From the NCBI RefSeq assembly GCF_002869965.1, contig NZ_PEBS01000003.1, positions 83,187-147,186 of the forward strand: 64,000 nucleotides of DNA, read 5' to 3'. The stretch's first letter is position 1; every line of letters begins with the position of its first letter. The notes beneath the pieces are model-generated. The model worked only from the letters and a program-made list of their open reading frames with translations, searched no databases and was not told where the DNA came from. Of this stretch, positions 44,546 through 54,578 are shown one piece after another. A program made the translations under genes and the position numbers. This DNA comes from Janthinobacterium sp. ROICE36 (lineage in GTDB: Bacteria; Pseudomonadota; Gammaproteobacteria; Burkholderiales; Burkholderiaceae_D).

Positions 44546-45070
44546 TTACACGGCGGCCCCTTGCGGGCCGCTTGTCATATACGCCTGGCGATACACTGCC
44601 ACGGTGCGCAGCAAGCCCCCGAGAAAGATGCCGCTGAAGCCACCGTAGGCGAGGCAGACGGGCACGATGAAGCCGGTCGCATGGGCATAAGCGGGCGCGA
44701 TGGCCAGGGTCACGGCGACCGCATATTTCATGCAGAAGATGCTCATCATCAAGATCAATGGCACCCAGCTGCCAGGGCGTTGCACGCTGCCCCGCTGGGG
44801 AATGGCGACTATTTTGCGCGGATCGCTCAGCGTCCAGGCCAGCGCCACACCGGCCAGGGCGCCGGCGGTCCAGGCGAATGGCGCGATGCCGGCCAAGCCG
44901 AAGCTGCCGTACACGCCGCTCAGGGACAGGGCCAGCATGACCAGGGGAATGATGCACAGCTTGCGCAAGGTCACTTCGCGTGCGCGGCTGGCCAGCACGC
45001 CGCGGTACACGAGAAAGCCCAGGATGGCCCAGACGTAGAGGGGAGTGTGGCTGAAGATGTGCTGCAACAT
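44546..45070 (-). CDS. Integral membrane protein (DUF6622-like)
   Basis: A 174-residue protein with about five hydrophobic helices (LYVWAILGFLVYRGVLASR, LCIIPLVMLALSLSG, FAWTAGALAGVALAW, VPLILMMSIFCMKYAVAV and the C-terminal CLAYGGFSGIFLGGLL). Function unknown; the pattern is that of the DUF6622 family. ATG has AAGG upstream. Confidence 0.75.
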   Translation of the reverse strand: MLQHIFSHTPLYVWAILGFLVYRGVLASRAREVTLRKLCIIPLVMLALSLSGVYGSFGLAGIAPFAWTAGALAGVALAWTLSDPRKIVAIPQRGSVQRPGSWVPLILMMSIFCMKYAVAVTLAIAPAYAHATGFIVPVCLAYGGFSGIFLGGLLRTVAVYRQAYMTSGPQGAAV

Positions 45071-45243
45071 GGGGTCCGCCTTGGTGTGAGGTTGTCGATG
45101 GACGTACTGTGCCAGCGGGCGGCGTGGGCGGCGAGGTGCTTGCGACGAAACGGGGAGGCGGTGCCGTGAAACGGCGGGGGAGGGCGTGAAACGCAGGTGA
45201 AACTGCCCGTGACGCGGCGGCCACGGGCGGGAATGCTTGAAAC

Positions 45244-45516
45244 TTACTCGGTAGGGGGCACGTAACCCATGGCCGCATCGGCGCCATCGCCGAAGAAATG
45301 TTTTTCCATCTGCGTGGCCAGGTATTTGCGGGCGCGCGCATCGGCCAGGTTCAAACGGTTTTCATTGACCAGCATGGTCTGGTGCTTGAGCCAGGCGGCC
45401 CACGCTTCTTTCGACACCGATGCGTAAATCTTCTTGCCCAGTTCGCCCGGGTACGGTGGGAAATCCAGTCCTTCGGCTTCCTTGTTGAGTTTGATGCAGT
45501 GGATCGTGCGGGCCAT
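45244..45516 (-). CDS. yggX: Iron-trafficking / oxidative damage protection protein YggX
   Basis: A 90-residue cytosolic protein of the YggX family, linked to protection of Fe-S clusters. [20 protein letters not shown] keeps the N-terminal cysteine; [20 protein letters not shown] and [20 protein letters not shown] are diagnostic. ATG 45516 matches the family start. Confidence 0.95.
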   Translation of the reverse strand: MARTIHCIKLNKEAEGLDFPPYPGELGKKIYASVSKEAWAAWLKHQTMLVNENRLNLADARARKYLATQMEKHFFGDGADAAMGYVPPTE

Positions 45517-45723
45517 CTGTGCTCCTGAATCAGTGTAGAGATAAAGCGTGATTATAAGGCACTTTGCGCCTGCCCTCGCGGGGCCGTCACGGCCAGCTTG
45601 CATGGCGTTTATCGAGCCCTTGCGCTGGATCAAATTTGATCTGTGCCGCCCTAGCTAGTAAGATGCCTTATCGCGCCAGCCGCTGGCTGCGCCTCGTCCA
45701 AGTAAGTAATAGCAATTAACTAA

Positions 45724-46581
<858 letters not shown>

Positions 46582-46597
46582 TGATATCGAGGTAAAG

Positions 46598-46624
46598 GAA
46601 AAGCCCGGATGCCGGGCTTTTTCA
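46598..46624. terminator. Bidirectional terminator between kdsA and argA
   Basis: AAGCCCGG-ATG-CCGGGCTT (46601-46619) with A run before and five T after; a compact 8-bp stem with a 3-base loop that serves both convergent genes. Confidence 0.85.
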
Positions 46625-46627
46625 GTT

Positions 46628-47938
46628 TTACAGGGTTTTAATTAACACCTGCGACTTGCGCTGCCAGTTATACATATGCTGGCGGTCCTTCGGCAAATCG
46701 TCGACGGTGGCCGGCACGAAGCCCCGCTTCTTGAACCAGTGCGAGGTGCGCGTGGTCAGCACGAACAGTTTGTTCAGGCCGGCGGCGCGGGCGCGGTTTT
46801 CCATGTGTTTCAGGATGCGCTCGCCGTCGCCCTGGGCTTGCACTTCGGGGTTGACGGTCAAACATGCCATTTCCGCCATCTTTTGCGCGGGGAAGGGGTA
46901 CAGGGCGGCGCAGCCGAAGATCACGCCATCATGCTCGATGACGGAGAAATAATCGATTTCGCGCTCGATCAGCTCGCGGCCCCGCTTCACCAAAGTGCCG
47001 TCCGCTTCCAGCGGCTCGATCAGTTTAATAATCCCGCCCACATCTTCGATGGTCGCCTGGCGCAGGCTTTCCAGGTTTTCATGGCTGATCATGGTGCCCA
47101 CGCCATCATGGGTAAATAATTCCAGCAGGGCCGAACCGTCCATCGAGAAGGGCACGATGTGCGAGCGCTCGACGCCGTTGTGGCATGCCTTGACGCAATG
47201 TTTCAGGTAAAACGCCGTGGCGTCCGGCAAGAAGCCGGCCATCAGCACGGCTTCGGCCTGGTGCGACGACAGTTCGCGGATTTTCACGCCCGTGGCGTCT
47301 TCCATCATCGGTGTTTCCGTGATGAAAATCAGCTTGTCCGCATGCAGGGCGATGGCGGCGCTGCAAGCCACGTCTTCCATGGTCAGGTTGAACGCTTCGC
47401 CGGTCGGTGAGAAACCCAGCGGCGACAGCAGCACGAGGCCGTCCGAACCGAGGATGGAATGGATGGTTTCGGCGTCGACCTTGCGCGTGATGCCCGTCAG
47501 TTCCAGGTCCACGCCATCGATCACGCCCAGCGGGCGCGCCGTGATGAAGTTGCCGGAAATGATACGGATGGCCGCATGCGACATGGGCGTGTTCGGCAAG
47601 CCCTGGCTGAACGCGGCCTCGATATCGAGGCGCAGCTCGCCGGCCGCTTCCTTCGCGCATTCCAGCGCGGCGATGTCCGTGATGCGCACGCCGTTGTGAA
47701 AGCGGCCTTCGACATTGCGCAAGGCCAGTTGTTCCGCCACTTGCGGCCGCGAGCCGTAGACGACGGTGACATTGATGTCCAGCGCATGCAGCAGGGACAA
47801 ATCATGGGCCAGCACCTGCAGCGCCCCGGCGCTGACGAGTTCACCGGGGAAGGCGACCACGAAGGTCTTGCCGCGAAAGGCGTGGATGTAGGGCGCGACG
47901 GAGCGCAGCCATTGGACGAATTGGGTAGGGTTTTCCAT
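46628..47938 (-). CDS. argA: N-acetylglutamate synthase
   Basis: First step of arginine synthesis: acetyl-CoA plus glutamate to N-acetylglutamate. N-terminal amino-acid-kinase-like domain (HDLSLLHALDINVTVVYGSR), C-terminal GNAT domain (MAEMACLTVNPEVQAQGDGE, LFVLTTRTSHWFKKRGF). 436 residues from ATG 47938 (MENPTQFVQWLRS); an ATG at 47947 is the alternative. A -10-like TATAAT (47951-47946) almost touches the start, hinting at a very short leader. Convergent with kdsA, divergent from hrpA. Confidence 0.95.
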   Translation of the reverse strand: MENPTQFVQWLRSVAPYIHAFRGKTFVVAFPGELVSAGALQVLAHDLSLLHALDINVTVVYGSRPQVAEQLALRNVEGRFHNGVRITDIAALECAKEAAGELRLDIEAAFSQGLPNTPMSHAAIRIISGNFITARPLGVIDGVDLELTGITRKVDAETIHSILGSDGLVLLSPLGFSPTGEAFNLTMEDVACSAAIALHADKLIFITETPMMEDATGVKIRELSSHQAEAVLMAGFLPDATAFYLKHCVKACHNGVERSHIVPFSMDGSALLELFTHDGVGTMISHENLESLRQATIEDVGGIIKLIEPLEADGTLVKRGRELIEREIDYFSVIEHDGVIFGCAALYPFPAQKMAEMACLTVNPEVQAQGDGERILKHMENRARAAGLNKLFVLTTRTSHWFKKRGFVPATVDDLPKDRQHMYNWQRKSQVLIKTL

Positions 47939-47994
47939 TAAGCGCATTATAATTCGCTGCGCGATGTGCGCGCTTAAAATACCTGTAAAAAACA

Positions 47995-50900
47995 ATGTCT
48001 TCAGCCAGCAATAAGTCTTCCCCTCCTTCCATCGTTGCAAATGTGCCCGCCAGCGGGGATGTTTCCACGCCTGCCGCCACGCCTGCGCAGGGCCGCCAGC
48101 GCCCGCCCGTGAGCCAGCAAAGGGCGCAGCAGCCACGCACGGAACAGCAGAAACAGCAACAGCAGCAGCGCGCGCCGCGCCCGCCGCGCGAGGGGCAGGC
48201 GCCGCGCAATGAGCAGGCTGGCCGCGAAGAGCGCGAGCGCCGTGACGCAGCCCGCGCGGCGCGCGAGGCGGAAAAGGCCTTCCGCAATCCGCTGCCACCG
48301 ATTACCTATCCGGAAGACTTGCCCGTCTCGGGCCGGCGCGCCGAAATCGCCAAGGCCCTGATGGAAAACCAGGTCATCATCGTCTCGGGCGAGACGGGGT
48401 CCGGCAAGACGACGCAGTTGCCGAAGATTTGCCTGGAACTGGGACGTGGCCAGAAGGGCATGATCGGCCACACGCAGCCGCGCCGCATCGCCGCCTCGTC
48501 GACGGCCAAGCGCATCGCGCAGGAACTCGGTACGCCGCTGGGCGAAACGGTGGGCTTCAAGGTGCGCTTTACCGATACCCTGAGCCGTGGCGCCTCCGTC
48601 AAGCTGATGACGGACGGTATCTTGCTGGCCGAGACGCAGACCGACCCGTTGTTGAAAAATTACGACACCATCATCATCGATGAAGCGCATGAACGCAGCC
48701 TGAACATCGATTTCCTGCTCGGTTATCTGAAACAGCTGCTGCCGCGCCGGCCCGATTTAAAAATTATCATCACCTCGGCCACCATCGATGCGGAACGCTT
48801 TTCGCGCCATTTCGGCACGCCGGAAAAACCCGCGCCCGTGATCGAAGTGTCGGGCCGTCTGTACCAGGTGGAAGTGCGCTATCGTCCCGTGGAGCGCGAG
48901 CAGGTAACCATGCCGGGCGCAGGCAGCAATGCCGACAAGCCGGGCCAGCGCACGGCCGCTGCGCGTGAAAAGCGCGACCTGATGGATGCCGTCGTCGATG
49001 GCGTGGAAGAGCTGTGTCGCATCGGCTCGGGCGATGTGCTGGTGTTCCTGCCGGGCGAGCGCGAAATCCGCGACTGCGCCGAAGCGCTGCGCAAGCACCA
49101 TCCGCCGCACGTGGAAATCTTGCCCCTGTTCGCGCGCCTGTCGGCCGAAGAGCAGGAACGCGTCTTCAAGACCAGCAATGCGCGCCGCATCGTGCTGGCC
49201 ACCAACGTGGCGGAAACCTCGCTGACCGTGCCCGGCATCCGCTACGTGGTCGACGCGGGCCTGGCGCGGGTCAAGCGTTACAGCTACCGCAATAAAGTCG
49301 AGCAGCTGCAGGTCGAGCCGATCGCCCAGTCGGCCGCCAACCAGCGCGCCGGCCGCTGCGGCCGCGTGGCCGATGGCGTCTGCATCCGTTTGTATGAAGA
49401 GCAGGATTATTTGCTGCGGCCGAAGTTTACCGAGCCGGAAATCCTGCGCTCTTCGCTGGCCGCCGTCATCCTGCGCATGAAATCCTTGCACCTGGCGGAT
49501 GTGGAAACCTTCCCCTTCATCGAGCCGCCGCTGGCGCGCGCGGTGGCCGATGGTTACCAGCTGCTGCAGGAACTGGGCGCCGTCGACGAGGTCAATCAGC
49601 TCACGCCGCTGGGCAACAAGCTGGCCAAGCTGCCGCTCGATCCGCGCGTGGGCCGCATGATCCTGGCTGCGCTCGAGAACGCCTGCCTGGCGGAAGTGCT
49701 GATCGTCGCCTCGGCCCTGTCCGTGCAAGATCCGCGCGACCGCCCGATGGAGCACCAGCAGGCGGCCGACGAGGCGCACAAGAAATTTGCCGATGAAAAG
49801 TCGGAATTCTTGAGCTACCTGAAAATCTGGCGCTGGTTCGAATCCGCCATCGAGCACAAGAAAACCAACCGCCAGTTGCAGGACAATTGCCGCACGAATT
49901 TCCTGTCGCAGATGCGCTTGCGCGAATGGCGCGACGTGCATTCGCAGTTGTTGACCATCGTCAAGGAACAGGGCTGGCGATTGAATGAGGCGCCCGCTAC
50001 CTATGATAATCTGCACATGGCCTTGCTGACTGGCTTGCTGGGCAATATCGGTTTCAAGGGCGAAGACGAGCCGGGTGCCGGGTATCTGGGCGCGCGCGGC
50101 ATCAAGTTCCATATCTGGCCCGGTTCCTCGCTGCTGAAAAAGCCGGGCAAATGGATCATGGCGGCCGAACTGGTCGACACCACGCGATTGTACGCGCGCT
50201 GCGTGGCGCAGATCCAGCCCGAGTGGCTGGAAAAAGTGGGCGAGCACCTGCTGAAGAAATCGTGGGGCGAGCCGCGCTGGGAAAAACGCTCGGCGCAAGT
50301 GACGGCATCGGAACGGGCGACTTTATATGGCCTGGTGGTGTACAGCCAGCGCCGCATCAATTACGGCAATTTCAACTTGCCGGAAGCGCGCGAAATCTTC
50401 ATCCGCGACGCCCTGGTCGGCGGCGACTTCGACACGCGCGCGCCATTCTTTGCGCACAACCATAAACTGATCAAGGATATCGAAAACCTCGAGCACAAAT
50501 CGCGCCGCCTGGACGTGCTGGTCGACGATGAATTGATCGCCGCCTTCTACAACAAGCTGCTGCCGGCGGACGTGTGCAATGGCGCCGGCTTTGAAAAATG
50601 GCACAAGGAAGCCACGCGCGAGCACCCCAAGCTGCTGTATCTGAACCGCGAAGAACTGATGCGCCACGAGGCGGCCGGCGTGACCACCGACTTGTTCCCG
50701 AAAAACATGTCCGTGACGGCCCTGGAAATAGGCCTCACCTACCACTTCGAACCGGGCAGCGTGCGCGATGGCGTGACGTTGAGCGTGCCGCTGTATGCGC
50801 TGAATCAGTTGCCGCGCGAGCGCTGCGAATGGCTGGTGCCTGGCATGCTGAAAGAAAAAGTGCATCTGCTATTAAAATCCTTGCCGCAAAAGCTGCGCCG

Positions 50901-52194
50901 CCACTGCGTGCCGCTGCCCGATTATGCGGCGAAGTTCTGCGAACGCGTGCATGAAGCGGGCGTGTTTGGCCGCGGCGATCTTGTAGACGCCATCATCCTC
51001 GACATCCGCACGCAGATCACGATCAATGTGCTGACGATGGACTTCAAGCCGGAAACCCTGCCTGCCCATCACTTCATGAATTTCAAGGTCATCGACGAGC
51101 ATGGCCGCCAACTGGACATGGGCCGCAACCTGGCCACCCTGCAGGCGGAATTCGGCGGCCAGGCGCGCCAGAGTTTCCAGAAGCTGGCCGAAGTGTCGGG
51201 CGTCTCCGGCACGGGTACGCCCGGTGCCAAGGTGGCGGGCGCGCAAGTGGCGTCGCGGCTGCAGGCGCAGAGCGCCACCGTCGCAGCAGGCAAGGGCGCG
51301 TCCGCCCCTGCCGCACCGGCAGCGGCGAATGCCAGCGTCTCGCAGCACATGGGCTTGACGGGCTGGACCTTCGGCGAATTGCCGGAATTGCTGGAAATCG
51401 TGCAGGGCAAGCTGACACTGATTGGTTTCCCAGCCCTGGTTGACAAGGGCACGCATTGCGACCTGGAAGTGTTTGACGACCCGACGGTAGCCGCGCGCAC
51501 GCACAAGGTGGGTTTGCGCCGATTGTTCGCGCTGCAAATGAAGGAACAGATCAAGTACGTCGAGAAAAGCATCCCTGGCTTACAGCAGATGGGCATGCAA
51601 TTCATGGCCCTGGGATCGCAGGAAGAACTGCGTGAGCAAATCATCAACAAGGCGCTCGACATCGCCTGCCTGCAAGAGCCGCTGCCGCTGGACGCCGCCT
51701 CGTTTGCCAAGCGCCAGGCGGAGGGCAAGTCGCGCCTTGTGTTGCTGGTGAATGAAATCGCACGCCTGCTGTCGCAAGTGCTGACGGAATTCCACGGCTT
51801 GCCCAAGCGCCTGCAGAATATTCCCGCAGCGGCGGCATCCGACATCCAGTCGCAGCTGCAGGGACTCGTGCATAAACGCTTCCTGACGGAAAACGAGTAC
51901 ACGCAACTGGCGCACTTCCCCCGCTATTTGAAGGCGATCAATGTGCGCCTGGAAAAGCTGCGCGCCGACCCCGCGCGCGACACCAAGTTGATGGCCGAAT
52001 GGCAATCGGCGGCCGCGCCGTACTTGCGTCAGGCCAAGGACCGCCAGGCGGGCAAGAACACGGACCCGAAACTGGTCGATTTTCGCTGGATGCTGGAAGA
52101 GTTGCGCGTGTCCCTGTTTGCGCAGGAATTGCGCACGCCTATGCCTGTTTCTGCCAAAAGGTTACAGAAAGTATGGGAGTCGATGCAGCGCTAG
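47995..52194 (+). CDS. hrpA: ATP-dependent RNA helicase HrpA
   Basis: DEAH-box helicase of 1399 residues, a typical HrpA length. After a Gln/Arg/Pro-rich N-terminal tail (residues 1-95), helicase motif I is GETGSGKTTQLPK (from 132), motif II DEAH at 229-232, motif III ITSATIDAERF, motif VI QRAGRCGR. HA2, OB-fold and the long C-terminal HrpA domain (DUF3418) follow. An Ala-rich insertion lies near residues 1080-1110. In E. coli HrpA is involved in mRNA handling and ribosome rescue. Weak or no Shine-Dalgarno before ATG 47995. Confidence 0.96.
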   Translation: MSSASNKSSPPSIVANVPASGDVSTPAATPAQGRQRPPVSQQRAQQPRTEQQKQQQQQRAPRPPREGQAPRNEQAGREERERRDAARAAREAEKAFRNPLPPITYPEDLPVSGRRAEIAKALMENQVIIVSGETGSGKTTQLPKICLELGRGQKGMIGHTQPRRIAASSTAKRIAQELGTPLGETVGFKVRFTDTLSRGASVKLMTDGILLAETQTDPLLKNYDTIIIDEAHERSLNIDFLLGYLKQLLPRRPDLKIIITSATIDAERFSRHFGTPEKPAPVIEVSGRLYQVEVRYRPVEREQVTMPGAGSNADKPGQRTAAAREKRDLMDAVVDGVEELCRIGSGDVLVFLPGEREIRDCAEALRKHHPPHVEILPLFARLSAEEQERVFKTSNARRIVLATNVAETSLTVPGIRYVVDAGLARVKRYSYRNKVEQLQVEPIAQSAANQRAGRCGRVADGVCIRLYEEQDYLLRPKFTEPEILRSSLAAVILRMKSLHLADVETFPFIEPPLARAVADGYQLLQELGAVDEVNQLTPLGNKLAKLPLDPRVGRMILAALENACLAEVLIVASALSVQDPRDRPMEHQQAADEAHKKFADEKSEFLSYLKIWRWFESAIEHKKTNRQLQDNCRTNFLSQMRLREWRDVHSQLLTIVKEQGWRLNEAPATYDNLHMALLTGLLGNIGFKGEDEPGAGYLGARGIKFHIWPGSSLLKKPGKWIMAAELVDTTRLYARCVAQIQPEWLEKVGEHLLKKSWGEPRWEKRSAQVTASERATLYGLVVYSQRRINYGNFNLPEAREIFIRDALVGGDFDTRAPFFAHNHKLIKDIENLEHKSRRLDVLVDDELIAAFYNKLLPADVCNGAGFEKWHKEATREHPKLLYLNREELMRHEAAGVTTDLFPKNMSVTALEIGLTYHFEPGSVRDGVTLSVPLYALNQLPRERCEWLVPGMLKEKVHLLLKSLPQKLRRHCVPLPDYAAKFCERVHEAGVFGRGDLVDAIILDIRTQITINVLTMDFKPETLPAHHFMNFKVIDEHGRQLDMGRNLATLQAEFGGQARQSFQKLAEVSGVSGTGTPGAKVAGAQVASRLQAQSATVAAGKGASAPAAPAAANASVSQHMGLTGWTFGELPELLEIVQGKLTLIGFPALVDKGTHCDLEVFDDPTVAARTHKVGLRRLFALQMKEQIKYVEKSIPGLQQMGMQFMALGSQEELREQIINKALDIACLQEPLPLDAASFAKRQAEGKSRLVLLVNEIARLLSQVLTEFHGLPKRLQNIPAAAASDIQSQLQGLVHKRFLTENEYTQLAHFPRYLKAINVRLEKLRADPARDTKLMAEWQSAAAPYLRQAKDRQAGKNTDPKLVDFRWMLEELRVSLFAQELRTPMPVSAKRLQKVWESMQR

Positions 52195-52244
52195 GTTTCT
52201 ACCCCCCCCCAGTATTTGTCTGTCGGGTTTGCCTGGCTGGTCCC

Positions 52245-52811
52245 TCAATTATGCTCGTCGCGCCCATCATCGCTGAGCGATGAGCGCGAGCCGCCCTGGC
52301 TGCTGCCCGTGCCGGCGCGGCTGCCGCTCATGGAGGTGCCCGACATGCTGCCTTCGCTGTCCGATTGCAGGCTGGCGCCACCGCGCAGGTCGCTGCCGGA
52401 TGGCATGCGGCCCGCTGCCATGACGCCGCTGCCATAGAACGCTTCCATTTTCTGGCTCCAGGCATCGCTGCCCATGTCGGGCCAGTTGTTCTTGTCGAAG
52501 CCGGGCGCGTCTTTCAGCTGGTATTTTTCCACGTTGAGCAGGAAGCGCTTTTTGACGGGGTCCAGGGTCAGACGTTCCCAGGGCACGGCAAACAGCTTGT
52601 CGCCCATGCCGAGGATGCCTCCGAAAGACAGCACGGCATAGGCGATCTGGCCGGTGCGCATGTCGAGCATGATTTCCTTGATGTCGCCCAGTTCCTCGTC
52701 GCTGTGATTGTAGACATCGTCGCCGAGCAGGGTGTCGGCCCCCATCAGGGCCGGCCCCGGGCCGTCGTGGTTGCGGTACATGCCCAGGATGTCGCGGTCC
52801 AGATAGCTCAT
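52245..52811 (-). CDS. PRC-barrel domain protein
   Basis: A 188-residue protein. Residues 20-100 form a PRC-barrel (LLGDDVYNHSDEELGDIKEI, RTGQIAYAVLSFGGILGMGD, LFAVPWERLTLD). The C-terminal 65 residues are Ser/Gly-rich and disordered in appearance. No signal peptide. Such proteins are common in stress-related loci; the function here is unknown. Convergent with hrpA. Confidence 0.85.
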   Translation of the reverse strand: MSYLDRDILGMYRNHDGPGPALMGADTLLGDDVYNHSDEELGDIKEIMLDMRTGQIAYAVLSFGGILGMGDKLFAVPWERLTLDPVKKRFLLNVEKYQLKDAPGFDKNNWPDMGSDAWSQKMEAFYGSGVMAAGRMPSGSDLRGGASLQSDSEGSMSGTSMSGSRAGTGSSQGGSRSSLSDDGRDEHN

Positions 52812-52977
52812 GGTGTTCTCTCCTCGTGAGGTGCTGATCGAAGTCCCAGATTACGCATGCGCACAAGGTCGCGTTTGATCTGCCTCAATGGTGTCTGCGG
52901 AACTGTTATCCGTGTGCAAACGTACGGTGTTGTCAGCCAATTGCGGTACTCTATGCGTTCTACGGAGGAGGCCGCAC

Positions 52978-53055
52978 ATGCTGACGATGCAACGATGCAG
53001 TGGGATGAACTGGCGGTACGCTCCACAACGACACGCGCGCCGCTTGCCATGGTGA
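52978..53055 (+). CDS. Possible leader mini-ORF ahead of the esterase gene
   Basis: A 25-codon frame starting ATG 52978, seven bases after a very strong Shine-Dalgarno GGAGGAGG (52963-52970). It encodes MLTMQRCSGMNWRYAPQ followed by eight residues rich in Arg. Its TGA (53053-53055) lies just inside the start of the esterase gene (ATG 53049), so terminating ribosomes could re-initiate there. The esterase ATG itself has no good ribosome site. Whether the peptide is made is unproven. Confidence 0.4.
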   Translation: MLTMQRCSGMNWRYAPQRHARRLPW

Positions 53056-54260
53056 AGCCCGCCACAAAATGGCTGCGCGGCCTATTGCGTGCGGGAAAGG
53101 CGCAGCAGCGCACGGCGACCAAACTGGCCAAGGTGCTGTTCGGGCCCGTGCCAGCCAAGCCCAGGGTCCGCAAGGCGGTAGTCAAGACCGGGGTCAAGAC
53201 CGTGGTCAAGACCACGAAGGCGAGTCCCAAGCCGCGCGCCAGTCCCGCCAGCGACGCCGTGCCCTCGCTGGCGCCCTTTGCCACGCCCTTGTCTCCCCCG
53301 TGCGTGCGCAAGCGAACGGCGCCCCCGCCGGGCAAGTGGCTGGCGGCCCACTATGCGCCGTTGCCGGAACTGGGGCAGTTGCCGGGCCGGCGCCTGCCGT
53401 ATTTCCTGTACCTGCCCGAGAAGGCGCCGAGCGCCGCCATGCGCAGCCGGGGCCGGCCGCTGCTGGTGATGCTGCACGGCTGCGAGCAGAGCGCCACGCA
53501 GTTTGCCGAAGGCACGCGCATGAACCGGCTGGCTGAACGCAAGGGCTATGCGGTGCTGTATCCGCAGCAATCGTTGCGTTCGCATGCGCGCCGTTGCTGG
53601 AAGTGGTACGACAAGCTGACGCAGGAGGGCGGTGGCGACGTGCGCCTGATCGTCGGCGCCATCGAGCAGGTGGCGGCCCGCTATGCGATCGACCGCGCGC
53701 GCATTTATATCTGCGGCATTTCCGCCGGCGCAGGCATGGCGCATATCGTGGCCCTGAATCATCCCCATCTGTTTGCCGCGCTGGGCCTGCATTCGGGGCC
53801 CGTGTTTGGCGCCGGCCATAATCTGATCGGCGCGCTGCAGGTGATGCAACATGGCGCTGCCGCCCGTGCCGACGCGGCCATCGACGAAGTGCTGGCGCGC
53901 CAGCCCGCGTTTCCCCGCCTGCCCACCATCCTGTTGCAAGGGCAGGCGGACAAAGTGGTGCGGCCCATCAACCAGACGCAGCTGGTACGCCAGAGCGTGC
54001 GCGTCAACCGCCTGCCCGCCGATACGCTGGTGACGGCGCAGCGTCTGCCGGGCGGTGCGGCGGGCGGGCGCAATCCGGCCCATGCGTATGCCTTGCACGA
54101 TTATCAGGTGGGCCAGGAGGTGCTGCTGCGCGTGGCGCAGGTCGATCACCTCGAGCATGCCTGGAGCGGTGGCGACGCCAGCCTGCCGTTCAATGACAAG
54201 GCCAAACCCGACGCCAGCAAGATGCTGCTCGATTTCTTCGCCAGCCACCGCCGCCGCTAG
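53049..54260 (+). CDS. PHB depolymerase-family esterase
   Basis: Alpha/beta hydrolase of the esterase PHB depolymerase family (403 residues from ATG 53049, MVKPATKWLRGLL). Lipase box GISAG with nucleophile Ser225; oxyanion-region LLVMLHGCEQSATQFAEGTR; the QGQADKVV segment and DHLEHAWSGGD supply candidate Asp and His. A basic linker near residues 42-62 contains three VKT repeats. No signal peptide, so it may act inside the cell. The frame is open upstream to 52857, but upstream starts lack ribosome sites. Confidence 0.85.
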   Translation: MVKPATKWLRGLLRAGKAQQRTATKLAKVLFGPVPAKPRVRKAVVKTGVKTVVKTTKASPKPRASPASDAVPSLAPFATPLSPPCVRKRTAPPPGKWLAAHYAPLPELGQLPGRRLPYFLYLPEKAPSAAMRSRGRPLLVMLHGCEQSATQFAEGTRMNRLAERKGYAVLYPQQSLRSHARRCWKWYDKLTQEGGGDVRLIVGAIEQVAARYAIDRARIYICGISAGAGMAHIVALNHPHLFAALGLHSGPVFGAGHNLIGALQVMQHGAAARADAAIDEVLARQPAFPRLPTILLQGQADKVVRPINQTQLVRQSVRVNRLPADTLVTAQRLPGGAAGGRNPAHAYALHDYQVGQEVLLRVAQVDHLEHAWSGGDASLPFNDKAKPDASKMLLDFFASHRRR

Positions 54261-54578
54261 GCTGCCGCGCCGCGCGCCGCAACGGCGCTGCAGGCACTGG
54301 TACGCATCGTTCTTCCTTCTCCGCATCGCCGGCCGTGCCGCCGCACGGCTGCGCCGGCGCGCCTGACGTGACTTTCTCAGTCCCGGCAGCGCATGCCGTC
54401 ACGCCCTCAATTTGCTAAATTGGTATTGTTGCGGTATTTAAAAATCACAAAAACAGGCGCTAAAAATACTAACTGGTATACAATTGGTACACGTTTTCAG
54501 TATCAAGACGTGTCGGCCGTCCCATGCCCTGACGGCCGATATGCACTGACGGCAGCCACCCACGTTACGGAACGCGCC
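54261..54578. other. Intergenic region before the MdfA-like gene
   Basis: About 320 bases. The left part is GC-rich without features. The segment 54410-54500 is markedly AT-rich and holds four GGTA(T/C) half-sites (listed separately) and -10-like sequences. No gene recognised. Confidence 0.55.
54420..54492 (+). promoter_or_regulatory. Cluster of TTGGTAT/TGGTATAC half-sites, possible operator
   Basis: TTGGTAT (54420-54426), CGGTAT (54432-54437), TGGTATAC (54474-54481) and TTGGTACAC (54484-54492) lie in 73 AT-rich bases upstream of the MdfA-like exporter gene. TGGTATAC-like sequences are typical of GntR-family operators; the regulator is not in the window. Confidence 0.35.

Noticed and set aside
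43686..45341. Minus-strand 551-codon frame across rpiA and the DUF6622-like gene
   Set aside because: Antisense to rpiA and in another frame than the membrane-protein gene; no recognisable domain.
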